Below, piece by piece: positions 24,640 through 34,090 of a DNA stretch of 64,000 nt. Source of the stretch: Chengkuizengella sediminis (GTDB lineage: Bacteria > Bacillota > Bacilli > Paenibacillales > KCTC-33759); the NCBI RefSeq assembly GCF_010078385.1, contig NZ_SIJC01000004.1, positions 124,001 to 188,000 on the forward strand, written 5' to 3'. The position numbers were made by a program, and so were the translations under genes. Position 1 is the stretch's first letter, and each line of letters begins with the position of its first letter. The notes under the pieces were generated by a model that saw only the letters and a list, made by a program, of their open reading frames with translations, made no database searches and had not been told where the DNA came from.

Positions 24640-25485
24640 CTACGCCGTTGCTTTCTGACGTCTAAAGCTTTTTTCAGCTTTACCTGTGTGCAGTTGCCAC
24701 ATATGCCAGAATAAATATGGAACCATTAACACGAAATTAATGATACCCCACATTTTTAATACTTCTGCATTTTGCCAAGAAGACGTATCCATGACTTGCG
24801 GGAATACATCAAAACTTGCTCTTAACAATAGGTGTGCAGCTAGTGTATATACTCGAGCAATAATATACAGTTCTGGACGTTTCTTTATGATCGGATAAAT
24901 TTCTGCTGCAAGCAAGATACATAAAGAAGCACCAAAGTATATCGGACTTTCAGCATAAACAAAACAAGCATTCCATGTTGTATACAGGAAGTTCCAAGGT
25001 GCTGTCGTATAAGCAACTAGATCACCATATGATTTGGAAGCAACTATTTTTTTGTTCGTTATTTCCCAAAACTTTGGAGCGAAAGGTATGGTTACACAAA
25101 GCAAGAAACCGGTAAGGGAGTTAAAGTAGTTGCCCATGGTTGCATCTTTAATCGTTGCTTCTAAAATATTTAAAAATAGAATTGCGTAGAAAAACCAAAG
25201 AAACTCCTTGTGTTTTAAGACGTTCCAAACTTTGCCTTGTTTATCATCATAGACGGCAATGCGGGATAAACAAACGATAATGGTAGGTAAAATTACACTT
25301 AAAATTTTCACCCACCTGAACCAGCCCTCAACACCACCCATCATCCAAAGAGGAAAAGTCAATAAAGATGCGGTCCAAAAATAAGCTGAAAACCTATAAT
25401 ACTTTCTAAAAAAAGCAATGATAAATAAAAGGAAAATGAAATAAACGGGCATGGAAATGACATGAGGCCAAACATCGATTTTCAT
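24640..25485 (-). CDS. Multi-pass membrane protein, DUF5692-like
   Basis: The 281-aa protein has about eight hydrophobic segments starting VISMPVYFIFLLFIIAFF. Characteristic patches are GGVEGWFRWVKILS, LFLNILEATIKDA and YNFLYTTWN-type loops (here APWNFLYTTWNACFV), which in my memory match the DUF5692 membrane family. It ends in a positively charged tail (EKSFRRQKATA). It is not obviously in an operon: the aminotransferase operon ends about 200 bases upstream with a terminator. The function is unknown; nothing suggests a transporter motif. Membrane nature is sure, the family name moderate. Confidence 0.7.
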   Translation of the reverse strand: MKIDVWPHVISMPVYFIFLLFIIAFFRKYYRFSAYFWTASLLTFPLWMMGGVEGWFRWVKILSVILPTIIVCLSRIAVYDDKQGKVWNVLKHKEFLWFFYAILFLNILEATIKDATMGNYFNSLTGFLLCVTIPFAPKFWEITNKKIVASKSYGDLVAYTTAPWNFLYTTWNACFVYAESPIYFGASLCILLAAEIYPIIKKRPELYIIARVYTLAAHLLLRASFDVFPQVMDTSSWQNAEVLKMWGIINFVLMVPYLFWHMWQLHTGKAEKSFRRQKATA

Positions 25486-25637
25486 AGTAACTCATCTCCT
25501 AGTGTTTAAATTAAGTATAATAAAAGCATATTAAACGTTCCTTATGCTTTTATTATATAAAAGGAGGTATTATAAGTTGTGATATAATTCACATAGTATG
25601 TGTTAACAATTTACGATTTAGTGAAATATTTAACTAA

Positions 25638-25677
25638 ATTAAACGACTTCGGCATTATATACCGAAGTCGTTTAATC
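25638..25677 (-). terminator. Terminator of the TetR-aminotransferase operon
   Basis: A near-perfect stem AAACGACTTCGG/CCGAAGTCGTTT, followed on the minus strand by AATTTAG, lies directly after the 25682 stop. Confidence 0.85.
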
Positions 25678-25681
25678 ACTG

Positions 25682-27136
25682 TTATACACCTTCTATATTT
25701 TGAAAAACACGATCAAAGCGCTCTAATGCATCATCAATCACATCATTCGTATCTGCTAAACTAGTATATAATCTACTACCTGCCAATGTAATGATACCTT
25801 CGGCTAAATAAGCAGCTCCCATTTCCTCCATCATATGTTTGCGCTTCTTTATCTCTCCTAAAGCACTGATGATATTAATACCTAGTTTTACGAACATCGC
25901 TGCTGCAGTTTCAAGATGACAAATCGATCCCTGATTATATGCTACAAAGGGTAGGTTATATTTATCTATGATTTCATTTAGACCTACTGTTAATCGATCC
26001 CCCGCTCTACCTGCTACTTCACAAGCGTTTGTTTTTTCAATCTCTTTAATTGTATAATATCCTGCAAGTGCACTTAAAGGATTTGCAGCTAATGTCCCTC
26101 CGACATACGCTCTTTTTTTACCGCTTTCAAGACCTGCTGCTAAACGAGACATCAAATCTTTTCTTCCTCCAATTCCTCCCGCTGAAGGATATCCACCTGC
26201 AATGACTTTTCCAAAAATCGTTAGATCCGGTTTCACATCAAAATATCCTTGTGCTCCACCTAAACCCATTCTAAATCCAGTTACAACCTCATCAAAAATG
26301 AGTAAAGTATCAAATTCATCACACAACTTACGAACTTGCTGGTTATATTCCTTGTAAACGGGTCTAGTTCCACTCTCAGGACCGACAGGTTCAACAATGA
26401 CACAAGCCGTACCACCTTTAACTTTATTCCACTTAAGCTGTCTTCTTAAAGCTGCTATATCATTTGGTTTTACTTCTTGTGTGTGTCGTGTACTCGTTCT
26501 CGGAATCCCATGTGCTTCAAATCTGCGAGTTCCAGGTATTTTCAAACCATATACTACCTGATCACTCCAACCGTGATAAGCGCCACCGATTTTGATTACT
26601 TTCTTTTTACCTGTGGCTAACCTAGACATACGAATTGCAGCCATCACAGCTTCCGTTCCACTGCCTAACATACGATACATCTCAATAGAAGGCATATGAT
26701 GATTGATTAATTTAGCTAGTTTGTATTCATATTCATGAAACAGACCTGTTACTGGTCCACAATCATGGATTAACTCTATAACTTTCTGTCTCACTGGTTC
26801 ATAATTATTACCTAAAATAATAGGACCACCTGACTGAAGAAAATCTATGTATTGATTGCCATCGATATCCCACATGTAAGCCCCTTCTGCTTTATTAATA
26901 ACGATAGGAAAAGGATAATTAAAAGCTAAATTATGCTGTACGCCACCAGGAATAAAGTTTTTAGCTTCTGTAACCATCTCTTTTGATTTCACACACTTTG
27001 TATCAAAATAATCCATCACCTTCTCCATTGCTTCTCTTTTAACTGGTCTTGTAGGCTGTTTCATCAGGTGATCTAGTCCAGCATATATTTTTTCAGTATT
27101 ATGCCAGCTTGAGATTGCATACCCCTTTTTCTCCAT
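25682..27136 (-). CDS. Class III PLP aminotransferase, glutamate-1-semialdehyde-aminomutase-like
   Basis: The product is about 484 aa. The start is ATG at 27136 (MEKKGYAISS), which has GAGGTG 8 bases ahead; a GTG at 27145 would be too close. Fold-type I motifs are present: LGSGTEAVMAAIRMSRLATG, GGAYHGWSDQ, the FDEVVTGFRM Asp that binds the pyridine nitrogen, and the PLP lysine in FGKVIAGGYP. An N-terminal extension of about 60 residues precedes the usual domain start. It is not HemL (hem genes are absent and the length differs), so it is likely an amino acid or amine-metabolising relative. It is co-transcribed with the TetR gene 20-30 bases upstream, which probably controls it. The substrate is unknown. 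Confidence 0.88.
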   Translation of the reverse strand: MEKKGYAISSWHNTEKIYAGLDHLMKQPTRPVKREAMEKVMDYFDTKCVKSKEMVTEAKNFIPGGVQHNLAFNYPFPIVINKAEGAYMWDIDGNQYIDFLQSGGPIILGNNYEPVRQKVIELIHDCGPVTGLFHEYEYKLAKLINHHMPSIEMYRMLGSGTEAVMAAIRMSRLATGKKKVIKIGGAYHGWSDQVVYGLKIPGTRRFEAHGIPRTSTRHTQEVKPNDIAALRRQLKWNKVKGGTACVIVEPVGPESGTRPVYKEYNQQVRKLCDEFDTLLIFDEVVTGFRMGLGGAQGYFDVKPDLTIFGKVIAGGYPSAGGIGGRKDLMSRLAAGLESGKKRAYVGGTLAANPLSALAGYYTIKEIEKTNACEVAGRAGDRLTVGLNEIIDKYNLPFVAYNQGSICHLETAAAMFVKLGINIISALGEIKKRKHMMEEMGAAYLAEGIITLAGSRLYTSLADTNDVIDDALERFDRVFQNIEGV

Positions 27137-27165
27137 TAAAAACACACCTCATTCAATCAATTTAT

Positions 27166-27753
27166 TTATACTTTGATCCCTTGAAAAAGCAATTGTAAAC
27201 CTCTTTCCAATTCAACAACTGAACCTGTACTGTCTCCTTGTTCGAGCCATTTAAACAAAACACCGTAATAACTCCCCATTAGCAAAGTTACAATATCAAT
27301 ATAGGAATAATCTTCCGTTATTTCTCCTTGCTCTTGACCTGCTTGTACTAGATCCTCTAACAACTTTCTTATTTTTGAAAATGGAGATTCTGTTGTCGAC
27401 TCGTTTATCATCGTCGTAAAAAGAACGCGTCCAGTAAGCTCCAAATATGGAATGGAATCTTCTAAAAGTCGAATCATAATTTGATTTATTTTTCCAAATA
27501 TATTGGAGGTTTGGAACTTTTCATCCTGTAATAGTTTCAGTACATCCTCTACTTCTTCCTCTGCAATACCAATTAACAAACTCTCTTTGTTAGGGAAATG
27601 TTTAAAAAACGTACTCTTAGCAATATCCGTCATTTCAGTGATTTCTTCTATGGATGTGTGTTCGTATCCTTGATCACGGAACAAATGTCGTGCTGATTTA
27701 AGAATGTTTGCTGTAGTTTCCATCTTTTTTCTTTCTCTACGTGATAATTCCAT
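27166..27753 (-). CDS. TetR-family regulator of the aminotransferase operon
   Basis: The product is about 195 aa. The start is ATG at 27753 (MELSRRERKKMETTANIL), with AAAGGG 4-5 bases ahead; a TTG at 27774 lies before that RBS. The helix-turn-helix is ARHLFRDQGYEHTSIEEITE followed by MTDIAKSTFFKHFPNKESL, and the C-terminus is helical. It is the first gene of an operon with the class III aminotransferase and divergent from the sugar kinase operon. A candidate operator with arms TATACT/AGTATA lies in the 540-base divergent region. It may control either or both units; the ligand is unknown. Confidence 0.92.
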   Translation of the reverse strand: MELSRRERKKMETTANILKSARHLFRDQGYEHTSIEEITEMTDIAKSTFFKHFPNKESLLIGIAEEEVEDVLKLLQDEKFQTSNIFGKINQIMIRLLEDSIPYLELTGRVLFTTMINESTTESPFSKIRKLLEDLVQAGQEQGEITEDYSYIDIVTLLMGSYYGVLFKWLEQGDSTGSVVELERGLQLLFQGIKV

Positions 27754-28297
27754 ATTTTCCCTTTCTTTTCTCAATATCTCATATAGTCAATTTAATAAAA
27801 ATATACTTGGGCTTCTGAATATCCCTTAGTTTTTATGAAATTGAATCAATTTCATTTTGTGAACAAACTGTGAAAAAATTATGTTAAGAAGGCCATTTTT
27901 CTCTATACAAATGAATAGATCGTGTATTATACTGTAAGATATAACCATTATACACCAGTGTTTTTTTATAATCCATCATTATTTTATATTGAAATATAAA
28001 AATATACTTTAGTATACTTTTAGTGATTATCAAATTATACAAGTTAAATATCACAGAATACTTTTCATCGTGACACCAAAATATCCACAATAAATTCATC
28101 ATTGCGCAACCTACTTCATATCTTGGCTTTAACAACATCATCTCATCATAAACTGGAAAACAACTCAAATAATATAAGAAGTAAAATCATTCAGTCCATT
28201 AGAAAACTAAGTTCCACATGACAAGAGGAAATACACAAGTATATGCAAAATCAAAAAGTAAAGGGCTCTAAACCAATTTAGTTAACGGAGGTTAAAT
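27754..28297. other. Divergent intergenic region, no gene
   Basis: About 540 AT-rich bases separate the TetR operon (minus) from the FGGY kinase operon (plus). I see no convincing small gene: the one long minus frame has unusual composition and no RBS. It holds the candidate operator at 28003-28016 and the kinase RBS (ACGGAGG at about 28287). Confidence 0.6.
28003..28016. promoter_or_regulatory. Candidate operator TATACT-TT-AGTATA
   Basis: Perfect 6-base arms with a 2-base spacer, embedded in a longer AT-rich near-palindrome. It lies between the divergent TetR-aminotransferase and FGGY-kinase operons. AT-rich palindromes occur by chance, so the call is tentative. Confidence 0.35.
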
Positions 28298-29824
28298 ATG
28301 GGGGAATATATCATTTCTCATGATGTAGGTACAAGTTCTAACAAAACCGTTTTAGTAGATACGAGGGGAAACATAGTAGCTACAGCTTCAGCTCCCTATC
28401 CTTTACTCACCCCTCATCCAAACTGGGTTGAGCAAAATCCGCAAGATTATTGGAATGCAATTACTAAAACTACAAAAGAGGTTTTAGAAATATCACAAAT
28501 CTCACCTAAAGACATCCTTGGAATCATCTATACAACGCAAGCAATGGGAATCATCCCCATTGATCATCAAGGGAATGTGTTGCGACCAAATATTTCCTGG
28601 GTAGACGGTCGAGCTGAGAAACAAGCTCAGAAAATTATGAGCAAATTTTTGGGGGAGCGAATGTTTAAAAGCATCGTTGGTACTACAATCATGGGGAAAG
28701 ATGTCATACCTAAACTTCTTTGGATAAAGGAGATCGAGCCTGAAATTTATAACACAACAAAATTTTTCTTAGATGTAAACGGTTACTTAAAGTTTAAGTC
28801 CACTGGAATTCCGATTATGGAATGGTCTGGCGCTTCATCTTATGGTTTTAATTTAAAGAAAAAAGATTGGTTAAAAACATTTTTTCAAATTTGTGGGATT
28901 GATACTCATAAATTACCTCCACTTGTGCGTTCAATTGATCAAGTAGGTGGATTAACGAAAGAAGCAGCACAAGAAATGAATTTACTTGAAGGCACTCCTG
29001 TTTTTGGTGGATGTGATGATGTGCAAAGTGCTGCAGTGGGTGCTGATGCTATAGGAGAAGGTGAGGCTCATATTTATTTAGGGACTTCAGCTTGGGTATG
29101 TGTCTCAACAGAAAAAAATTTAAAATTCAAAAATGGTGCAGCTGTGATTCAAAGTGCTGATCCAAACATGAATCAAGTTGTAGGAATTACAGAAGCAGCT
29201 GGTTCTTGCATTCAATGGATCGCGGATCAGTTTTATAAACATGAAAAAGCAGATGAAACCATCGATAATGTATATGCATTGATGGATGCACAGGTTAAGG
29301 ATATTCCTCCTGGATCTGACTATCTCATTTGTACTCCTTGGATGTTAGGAGAACGCTGTCCAGTAAGCACCACCACTACAAGAGCTACTTTATTTAATAT
29401 CAGTCTTGAACATACGAGGGAGCATATGATGCGTGCGGTTTATGAAGGGGTTTCCTATAACATCAGTTGGATTTTGGAAAATTTTAAAAAGGACTATGGA
29501 TTTGAAGTTTCTACTCTCAAGTTAATTGGAGGTGGATCATTGGATGATCAATGGATGCAAATTTTGGCAGATGTCACACAAAAACCAGTGAATACCGTTG
29601 CTAACCCACAAATGGCTGGAGCGATTGGTGGAGCGATCTGCGCAGCAATTGGCTTAGGGATTTATAAAGATTTTAGCTGTACAAAAGATTTGATTCAAAT
29701 CGATAAACATATTAAACCTAATTCAAAAAATGCAAAGATCTATAACGAACTGCTCTCATCTTATAAATCAATCTATTATTCTTTAAATAAATCATACGCC
29801 CAAATCAATGCATCCCGTTTTTAA
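28298..29824 (+). CDS. FGGY-family carbohydrate kinase (xylulokinase-like)
   Basis: This 508-aa ATP-dependent sugar kinase has the N-terminal actin-like phosphate loop HDVGTSSNKTVLVD. WVEQNPQDYW and PNISWVDGRAE are the sugar-binding region, and the FGGY signatures lie around GGCDDVQSAAVGADAIGEGE and LKLIGGGSLDDQWMQILADV. The RBS CGGAGG sits 8 bases before the ATG. It is first in an operon with an MFS transporter (17 bases on) and a class II aldolase. Together they would import a ketose or polyol-derived sugar, phosphorylate it and split it to C2/C3 fragments. The exact sugar is not readable; no isomerase or dehydrogenase is in the operon. Confidence 0.9.
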   Translation: MGEYIISHDVGTSSNKTVLVDTRGNIVATASAPYPLLTPHPNWVEQNPQDYWNAITKTTKEVLEISQISPKDILGIIYTTQAMGIIPIDHQGNVLRPNISWVDGRAEKQAQKIMSKFLGERMFKSIVGTTIMGKDVIPKLLWIKEIEPEIYNTTKFFLDVNGYLKFKSTGIPIMEWSGASSYGFNLKKKDWLKTFFQICGIDTHKLPPLVRSIDQVGGLTKEAAQEMNLLEGTPVFGGCDDVQSAAVGADAIGEGEAHIYLGTSAWVCVSTEKNLKFKNGAAVIQSADPNMNQVVGITEAAGSCIQWIADQFYKHEKADETIDNVYALMDAQVKDIPPGSDYLICTPWMLGERCPVSTTTTRATLFNISLEHTREHMMRAVYEGVSYNISWILENFKKDYGFEVSTLKLIGGGSLDDQWMQILADVTQKPVNTVANPQMAGAIGGAICAAIGLGIYKDFSCTKDLIQIDKHIKPNSKNAKIYNELLSSYKSIYYSLNKSYAQINASRF

Positions 29825-29841
29825 TATTTAGGAGGAATTAT

Positions 29842-31089
29842 ATGAAAAAATCAAATATTTCTGGGTATCGATGGATAGTGCTTCTCTCAATATTACCTAT
29901 TCTTGCTACAACAAATTTATTTTGGCTAACATTTGCACCTGTTACTGGAATAGCAGAAAAGTTTTATGGTGTTTCAAGTCTTAGTATTGCTTTTCTGTCC
30001 ATGAGTTTTATGTTGGTATACATTTTGATGGTATTACCAGCATCGTGGTTGATAGATACGTATGGATTTAAAATTGCTGTAGGTTTTGGTGCAATCATTA
30101 CGGCTGGGTTTGGCTTAATGAGGGGAATTTGGGGGGATCATTTTACAATCGTAGTTATTGCCCAAATGGGTGTAGCCATTGGTCAACCTTTTTTAATGAA
30201 CTCTATTACGAAAGTCGCTGCTAGATGGTTTCCAGTTAATGAAAGAGCAACGGCTTCAGGCATTGCCATGATGGCAGGATCTGTTGGCATGATACTTGCA
30301 CTAGTTCTAACCCCTATTTTCGTAGAACAATATGGATTTACAAAAATGTTGAATATTTATGGGATGATATCCCTTATATCTGCTGTTCTATTTCTCATTT
30401 TTGCAAAGGAACGCCCGAAATATCCTTTGGTTGGAGCTGAAATTACTGAACAGTCATTCTCATTCAAGGGATTAAAACAAATGATTTCTAGAAAGAATTT
30501 CATTTACCTTATGGCCTGTATTTTTATCGTGTTAGGTATCTTTAATGCGATAATGACTTGGATTGAAAGCATCTTAAGCCCTAGAGGCATTACTGCTTCA
30601 GAAGCAGGTTTAGTCGGAGGACTTCTCGTTATCTTTGGTTTATTTGGCTCTGTCATTTTACCGTATATTTCAGATCGTATTCATAAAAGAAGACTATTAA
30701 TCATTATTCCGTTGGCTGCTTCCGTTCCTGGTTTTATCGGCATCACTTTTCTATCTCAATACAGTTTGATTTTAATTTCAGCTGCTTTCATAGGTTTTTT
30801 CGTTATGGGTGCAGGACCTATCGCTTTTCAATATGGTGCAGAAATAGCTTCTCCAGTACCTGAAGGAACATCATTTGGAATTCTCATGTTGATGGGTCAA
30901 ATTTCAGGTGTCATATTCACTTATGTAATGGACTTATTAAAAATGAATGCAACAGGTTCTTTCACTCCATCTTTAATATTACTTATTCTATTCATGTTCA
31001 TTGCGATATGGTTAGCAACAAAATTAAAAGAATCAACGATGATTCAAAACAATTCAATTCCTAATGCTAATCATACTCTGAATGTTTAA
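29842..31089 (+). CDS. MFS transporter of the sugar kinase operon
   Basis: The 415-aa protein has about 12 membrane helices in two halves and a cytoplasmic loop around residues 190-215. The conserved MFS loop motif is seen as ASWLIDTYGFKIAV (D-x-x-G) between helices 2 and 3. NERATASGIAMMAGSVG is typical of the FLVCR/organic-anion-like group. An AGGAGG lies 8 bases ahead of the ATG. Position between kinase and aldolase makes it the probable uptake protein for their substrate. Confidence 0.88.
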   Translation: MKKSNISGYRWIVLLSILPILATTNLFWLTFAPVTGIAEKFYGVSSLSIAFLSMSFMLVYILMVLPASWLIDTYGFKIAVGFGAIITAGFGLMRGIWGDHFTIVVIAQMGVAIGQPFLMNSITKVAARWFPVNERATASGIAMMAGSVGMILALVLTPIFVEQYGFTKMLNIYGMISLISAVLFLIFAKERPKYPLVGAEITEQSFSFKGLKQMISRKNFIYLMACIFIVLGIFNAIMTWIESILSPRGITASEAGLVGGLLVIFGLFGSVILPYISDRIHKRRLLIIIPLAASVPGFIGITFLSQYSLILISAAFIGFFVMGAGPIAFQYGAEIASPVPEGTSFGILMLMGQISGVIFTYVMDLLKMNATGSFTPSLILLILFMFIAIWLATKLKESTMIQNNSIPNANHTLNV

Positions 31090-31120
31090 CATAGAAAATT
31101 AGGATAAAGGGGATATAAAG

Positions 31121-31774
31121 ATGAATATTCAAGAAGCAAAAAGCGTCGTTTGTGATGCAGGTAAAAAATTGTTAGCAATCGGCCTAGTTGAGGGCACTTG
31201 GGGAAATATTAGCGTTAAAGTAGATGACAATACGATGGTTATCACTCCAAGTGGTAAAAAATATGAAAACCAAACACCTGATGATATGGTTGTTGTTAAT
31301 ATTCACGATTTAAGTTATGAAGGACCTCTTAAACCTTCATCAGAACGTGGATTACACGCAGAAATTTATAAAGAGAGAAAAAATATCAATGCAGTCGTTC
31401 ATAACCATTCCACACATGCATGTACTGTCGCCGCTTCTCGCAAAGACATTCCTCCAATAATGGATGATATGGTACAAATTGTAGGTCCAAGTATTCGAGT
31501 TGCAGACTATGCCATCTCTGGTACGAAAAAGTTAACTAAAAACGTAGTGAAGGCTTTAAAAGGAAGAAATGGAGCATTACTTGCTAATCATGGGGCAGTA
31601 TGTATTGGAAGAGATCTCGATGAGGCCTTTGTCACATGTCAGGTACTAGAAAAAGCATGTAAAATTTTTATTGATGTACAGAGTATTGGTGGAGGAGTTC
31701 CTATCAATAAAGTTGAAGCTTTAGCGATGCATCAATACTATTTGAAAAAGTATTCTAAACAAGCGATGAAATAA
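31121..31774 (+). CDS. Class II aldolase/adducin-family protein (fuculose/ribulose-phosphate aldolase type)
   Basis: The product is 217 aa, the normal length for L-fuculose-1-phosphate aldolase and relatives. Substrate-binding GTWGNISVKVDD and ITPSGKKYENQTPDDMV are present, together with the zinc ligands HNHSTHACTVAA (H-x-H) and ANHGAVCIG (H), and the acidic residue in SSERGLHAEIY. Such enzymes cleave a 1-phospho-ketose to dihydroxyacetone phosphate and an aldehyde. It follows the kinase and transporter, so it likely acts on the kinase product. The exact stereochemistry cannot be judged. Confidence 0.9.
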   Translation: MNIQEAKSVVCDAGKKLLAIGLVEGTWGNISVKVDDNTMVITPSGKKYENQTPDDMVVVNIHDLSYEGPLKPSSERGLHAEIYKERKNINAVVHNHSTHACTVAASRKDIPPIMDDMVQIVGPSIRVADYAISGTKKLTKNVVKALKGRNGALLANHGAVCIGRDLDEAFVTCQVLEKACKIFIDVQSIGGGVPINKVEALAMHQYYLKKYSKQAMK

Positions 31775-31800
31775 TATGTGAGATAAATCTCAATTAAGTA

Positions 31801-31847
31801 AAAAGAGTACAAATTTGTGAATCCATCCAATTGTACTCTTTTTTATC
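31801..31847 (+). terminator. Terminator of the kinase-MFS-aldolase operon
   Basis: The stem AAGAGTACAA/TTGTACTCTT is followed by TTTTA, about 27 bases after the aldolase stop. It can also serve the minus-strand gene ending at 31856. Confidence 0.85.
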
Positions 31848-31855
31848 TCTATCAT

Positions 31856-32164
31856 TCAAATCAATTTAAAGCGTTTAAGATGGTGCTGTAATCCTTCTTC
31901 CTGTAATATTTCTTTTTGCTTAGACCCAATCAGATCATAATGAGGATATTCAGATCGATGATGAATATATTTAGGATTTAACCCGTTCTGCTCACACCAA
32001 TTTGATAAGCGTTCCAAGTCATCACACCCTACTTTTGTAACCGTTTTTATATTAGGAAACCTTGGATCAAACCAATAATGCGTTAAAAAGGCAATTTCTC
32101 CTTTAGAAACTTTCTCTTTCCACTCCTTGAGTTCTTTTTTCGTAATTCCAAACGCCACAGTCAT
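31856..32164 (-). CDS. YneQ-like small conserved protein
   Basis: The 102-aa soluble protein starts MTVAFGITKKELKEWKEKVS, with GEIAFLTHYWFDPRFPN and KTVTKVGCDDLERLSNWCEQ. This matches my memory of Bacillus YneQ-type proteins of unknown function, in which the HYW-DpRFP-x-x-TVTKaGC core is conserved. Conserved H, D, C and paired HH residues hint at a metal or nucleotide site, but no activity is established. It starts 35 bases after the stop of nothing obvious upstream; the inositol monophosphatase-like gene ahead of it on the minus strand is 35 bases away and may be co-transcribed. Confidence 0.7.
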   Translation of the reverse strand: MTVAFGITKKELKEWKEKVSKGEIAFLTHYWFDPRFPNIKTVTKVGCDDLERLSNWCEQNGLNPKYIHHRSEYPHYDLIGSKQKEILQEEGLQHHLKRFKLI

Positions 32165-32198
32165 TCATCATCCTATCTATAAAAATAGTTTTCATTCA

Positions 32199-33035
32199 TT
32201 AAAAACCAGTTGCTTCGGCACTAGCAAGTTCCTTTTGTAATGAATGATGAATAAGTCCATTGGTAGCCAATACATTCCTTACACACAATTGGTATGGATC
32301 ACCTTTCGTATCCGTTACAGTTCCACCTGATTCTTTAATTAATAGAGCACCAGCTGCGATATCCCATGCATTTAACTCTAATTCCCAAAAGCCACTCATC
32401 CTACCTGCTGCTACGTAAGCTAAATGAAGTGCTGCAGAACCCGTTGTTCTGATGTTTCTTACTTTATTTGATAAAGTTTGTATCCCCTTTAAATTTGTAG
32501 CTAATGCGTTCTCTTGAACTGGAAACCCTGTACCTAGTAAACTACTAGATAACTCATTTTCTTTGGAAACCTCCATTTTCTGTCCTCTAAGATAAGCACC
32601 CTTACCTTTTTCGGCAACAAACATTTCATCATGAACAGGGTCATATACTACACCGAGTATGACTTCCCCTTTATGAGCCAATGCAATGGAAACAGAATAA
32701 AATGGAAAACCGTGTACAAAGTTTGTTGTACCATCAATGGGATCTACAATCCATACATATTCGGCTGCCTGTATTGAATCAACCGCTTTTACAGAAGCTT
32801 CTGGACCAACCTCTACTCCCTCCTCACCTAAAAATGAATGATCAGGAAAATAGGTCTGAAGAAGATTCCGTATCATCGTTTCGCAACCTCTATCCACTTC
32901 AGTAACCAGATCATGAGAGGATAGTTTTGTTTTTATATTTGAGTGCTTACCGCACCTGCTTTTAATCCATTCACCTGCTTTGGAAGCCGTATTAATAGCA
33001 ACGACTGTATAATTTTTTCGACCAACTGTATACAT
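32199..33035 (-). CDS. Inositol monophosphatase family protein
   Basis: The product is about 278 aa. The start is ATG at 33035 (MYTVGRKNYTVV), with GAGTGG 8 bases ahead; the frame is open further upstream but without an RBS. Metal-binding motifs of the IMPase/SuhB superfamily are present: HSFLGEEG (E), WIVDPIDGTTNFVHGFPFY (D-P-I-D-G-T) and LNAWDIAAGALLIKESGG (W-D-x-A-A-G). Mg2+-dependent phosphatase activity on inositol-1-phosphate or a similar sugar or nucleotide phosphate is expected. It is possibly co-transcribed with the YneQ-like gene. Confidence 0.92.
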   Translation of the reverse strand: MYTVGRKNYTVVAINTASKAGEWIKSRCGKHSNIKTKLSSHDLVTEVDRGCETMIRNLLQTYFPDHSFLGEEGVEVGPEASVKAVDSIQAAEYVWIVDPIDGTTNFVHGFPFYSVSIALAHKGEVILGVVYDPVHDEMFVAEKGKGAYLRGQKMEVSKENELSSSLLGTGFPVQENALATNLKGIQTLSNKVRNIRTTGSAALHLAYVAAGRMSGFWELELNAWDIAAGALLIKESGGTVTDTKGDPYQLCVRNVLATNGLIHHSLQKELASAEATGF

Positions 33036-33169
33036 TAAACACCACTCTTTTCTTGTATTAAAAATAATCAATAGGGTATATGTTATTCAATTCCTTACTT
33101 CATTTATATATTACTTGACACAACTTAAATATTACTGAATTTTTTGTAAATATTCTATAAGGAATATGC

Positions 33170-34009
33170 CTAAATCATACCTTCAATGATTAAACGCAGG
33201 GATATTAGAAACAAAATAACCATTAAAATATTCAATAATAATTTACTACTCATTCTTCCTGCAATCCAAGCACCTAACCAACCCCCAAACAAGGCTCCAG
33301 GAGCTAGTGCCATCACACTGAACCAATCAATTTCTCCTAAGTAAATATGTGTTGCACTGCCTAAAATAGAGGAAAATAAAATAACAAACATGGATGTTGC
33401 AGTGGCTACGTGTGGTGGAAAGGAGAACAATAATACCATCGCGGGTACAAATAAGGACCCCCCACCAATCCCAAATAAACCAGATACTAAACCAACACAA
33501 AACCCTACCATTAAAGCAGGTAATATATTATATCCATATGTAAAGCTTTTTCCAGCAGGGTCGATATATGACCTTTGAATTTTCCAACGAAAAGGGAGTG
33601 GTTTTAAATATTTTTTTAATATCAATAAAATAGCCATAAAAAAGATGAAAATTCCAAATGCAAGCTGAAAGGAATCCCCTTGAAATGCACTGGTTAATGA
33701 AGCCCCTAACATGGCAGCTGGTCCACTCGTTGTAAAAAATAAAATTCCGCTCTTATAATCTACTCTACCTTGTTTTAAAAATGTAAATGTGGAAGAGGCT
33801 GCTGTAAAAATCAACACCGTCAAGGAGGTCCCTACGGCTACAGAAGTAGACATCTCATGATCTAATAATAAAGGAGATAAATAGATCAGCGCTGGGACGA
33901 TGATTACACCTCCACCTAAACCAACCAAACTTCCAAAAACAGCAGATATAATTCCGATACACAGGATAACCAAATAACTTATCAAAAAGCTCACTACCTT
34001 TTTTTGCAT
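33170..34009 (-). CDS. TauE/SafE-family membrane exporter
   Basis: The 279-aa protein has about eight membrane helices in two similar halves, each with the family's glycine-rich signature: SLVGLGGGVIIVPALIY near the N-terminus and GLFGIGGGSLFVPAMVLL in the middle. TauE/SafE proteins export sulfite, sulfoacetate or other sulfur-carrying organic anions. The start is taken as the first ATG; a GTG five codons on is possible, and neither has a strong RBS. A cre-like sequence lies 44-57 bases ahead. The substrate is not known. Confidence 0.88.
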   Translation of the reverse strand: MQKKVVSFLISYLVILCIGIISAVFGSLVGLGGGVIIVPALIYLSPLLLDHEMSTSVAVGTSLTVLIFTAASSTFTFLKQGRVDYKSGILFFTTSGPAAMLGASLTSAFQGDSFQLAFGIFIFFMAILLILKKYLKPLPFRWKIQRSYIDPAGKSFTYGYNILPALMVGFCVGLVSGLFGIGGGSLFVPAMVLLFSFPPHVATATSMFVILFSSILGSATHIYLGEIDWFSVMALAPGALFGGWLGAWIAGRMSSKLLLNILMVILFLISLRLIIEGMI

Positions 34010-34052
34010 TCATTATATCGTATATGATCCACATTTTCAGAAATTATCTTTT

Positions 34053-34066
34053 TCAAAGCGCTTTCA
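34053..34066. promoter_or_regulatory. cre-like site upstream of the TauE/SafE gene
   Basis: The sequence TGAAAGCGCTTTGA (read on the minus strand) fits the catabolite-responsive element consensus TGWAANCGNTNWCA at all positions but one. Control by CcpA is inferred. Weaker matches occur at about 49195 and 61042. Confidence 0.5.
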
Positions 34067-34090
34067 TGAACAATTCTAGAAATCAATCCA

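Noticed and set aside
27884..28168. Open frame of 94 codons on the minus strand in the divergent region
   Set aside because: No RBS, unusual composition (many Y, I, M, W, C) and position across a region expected to hold promoters and an operator.
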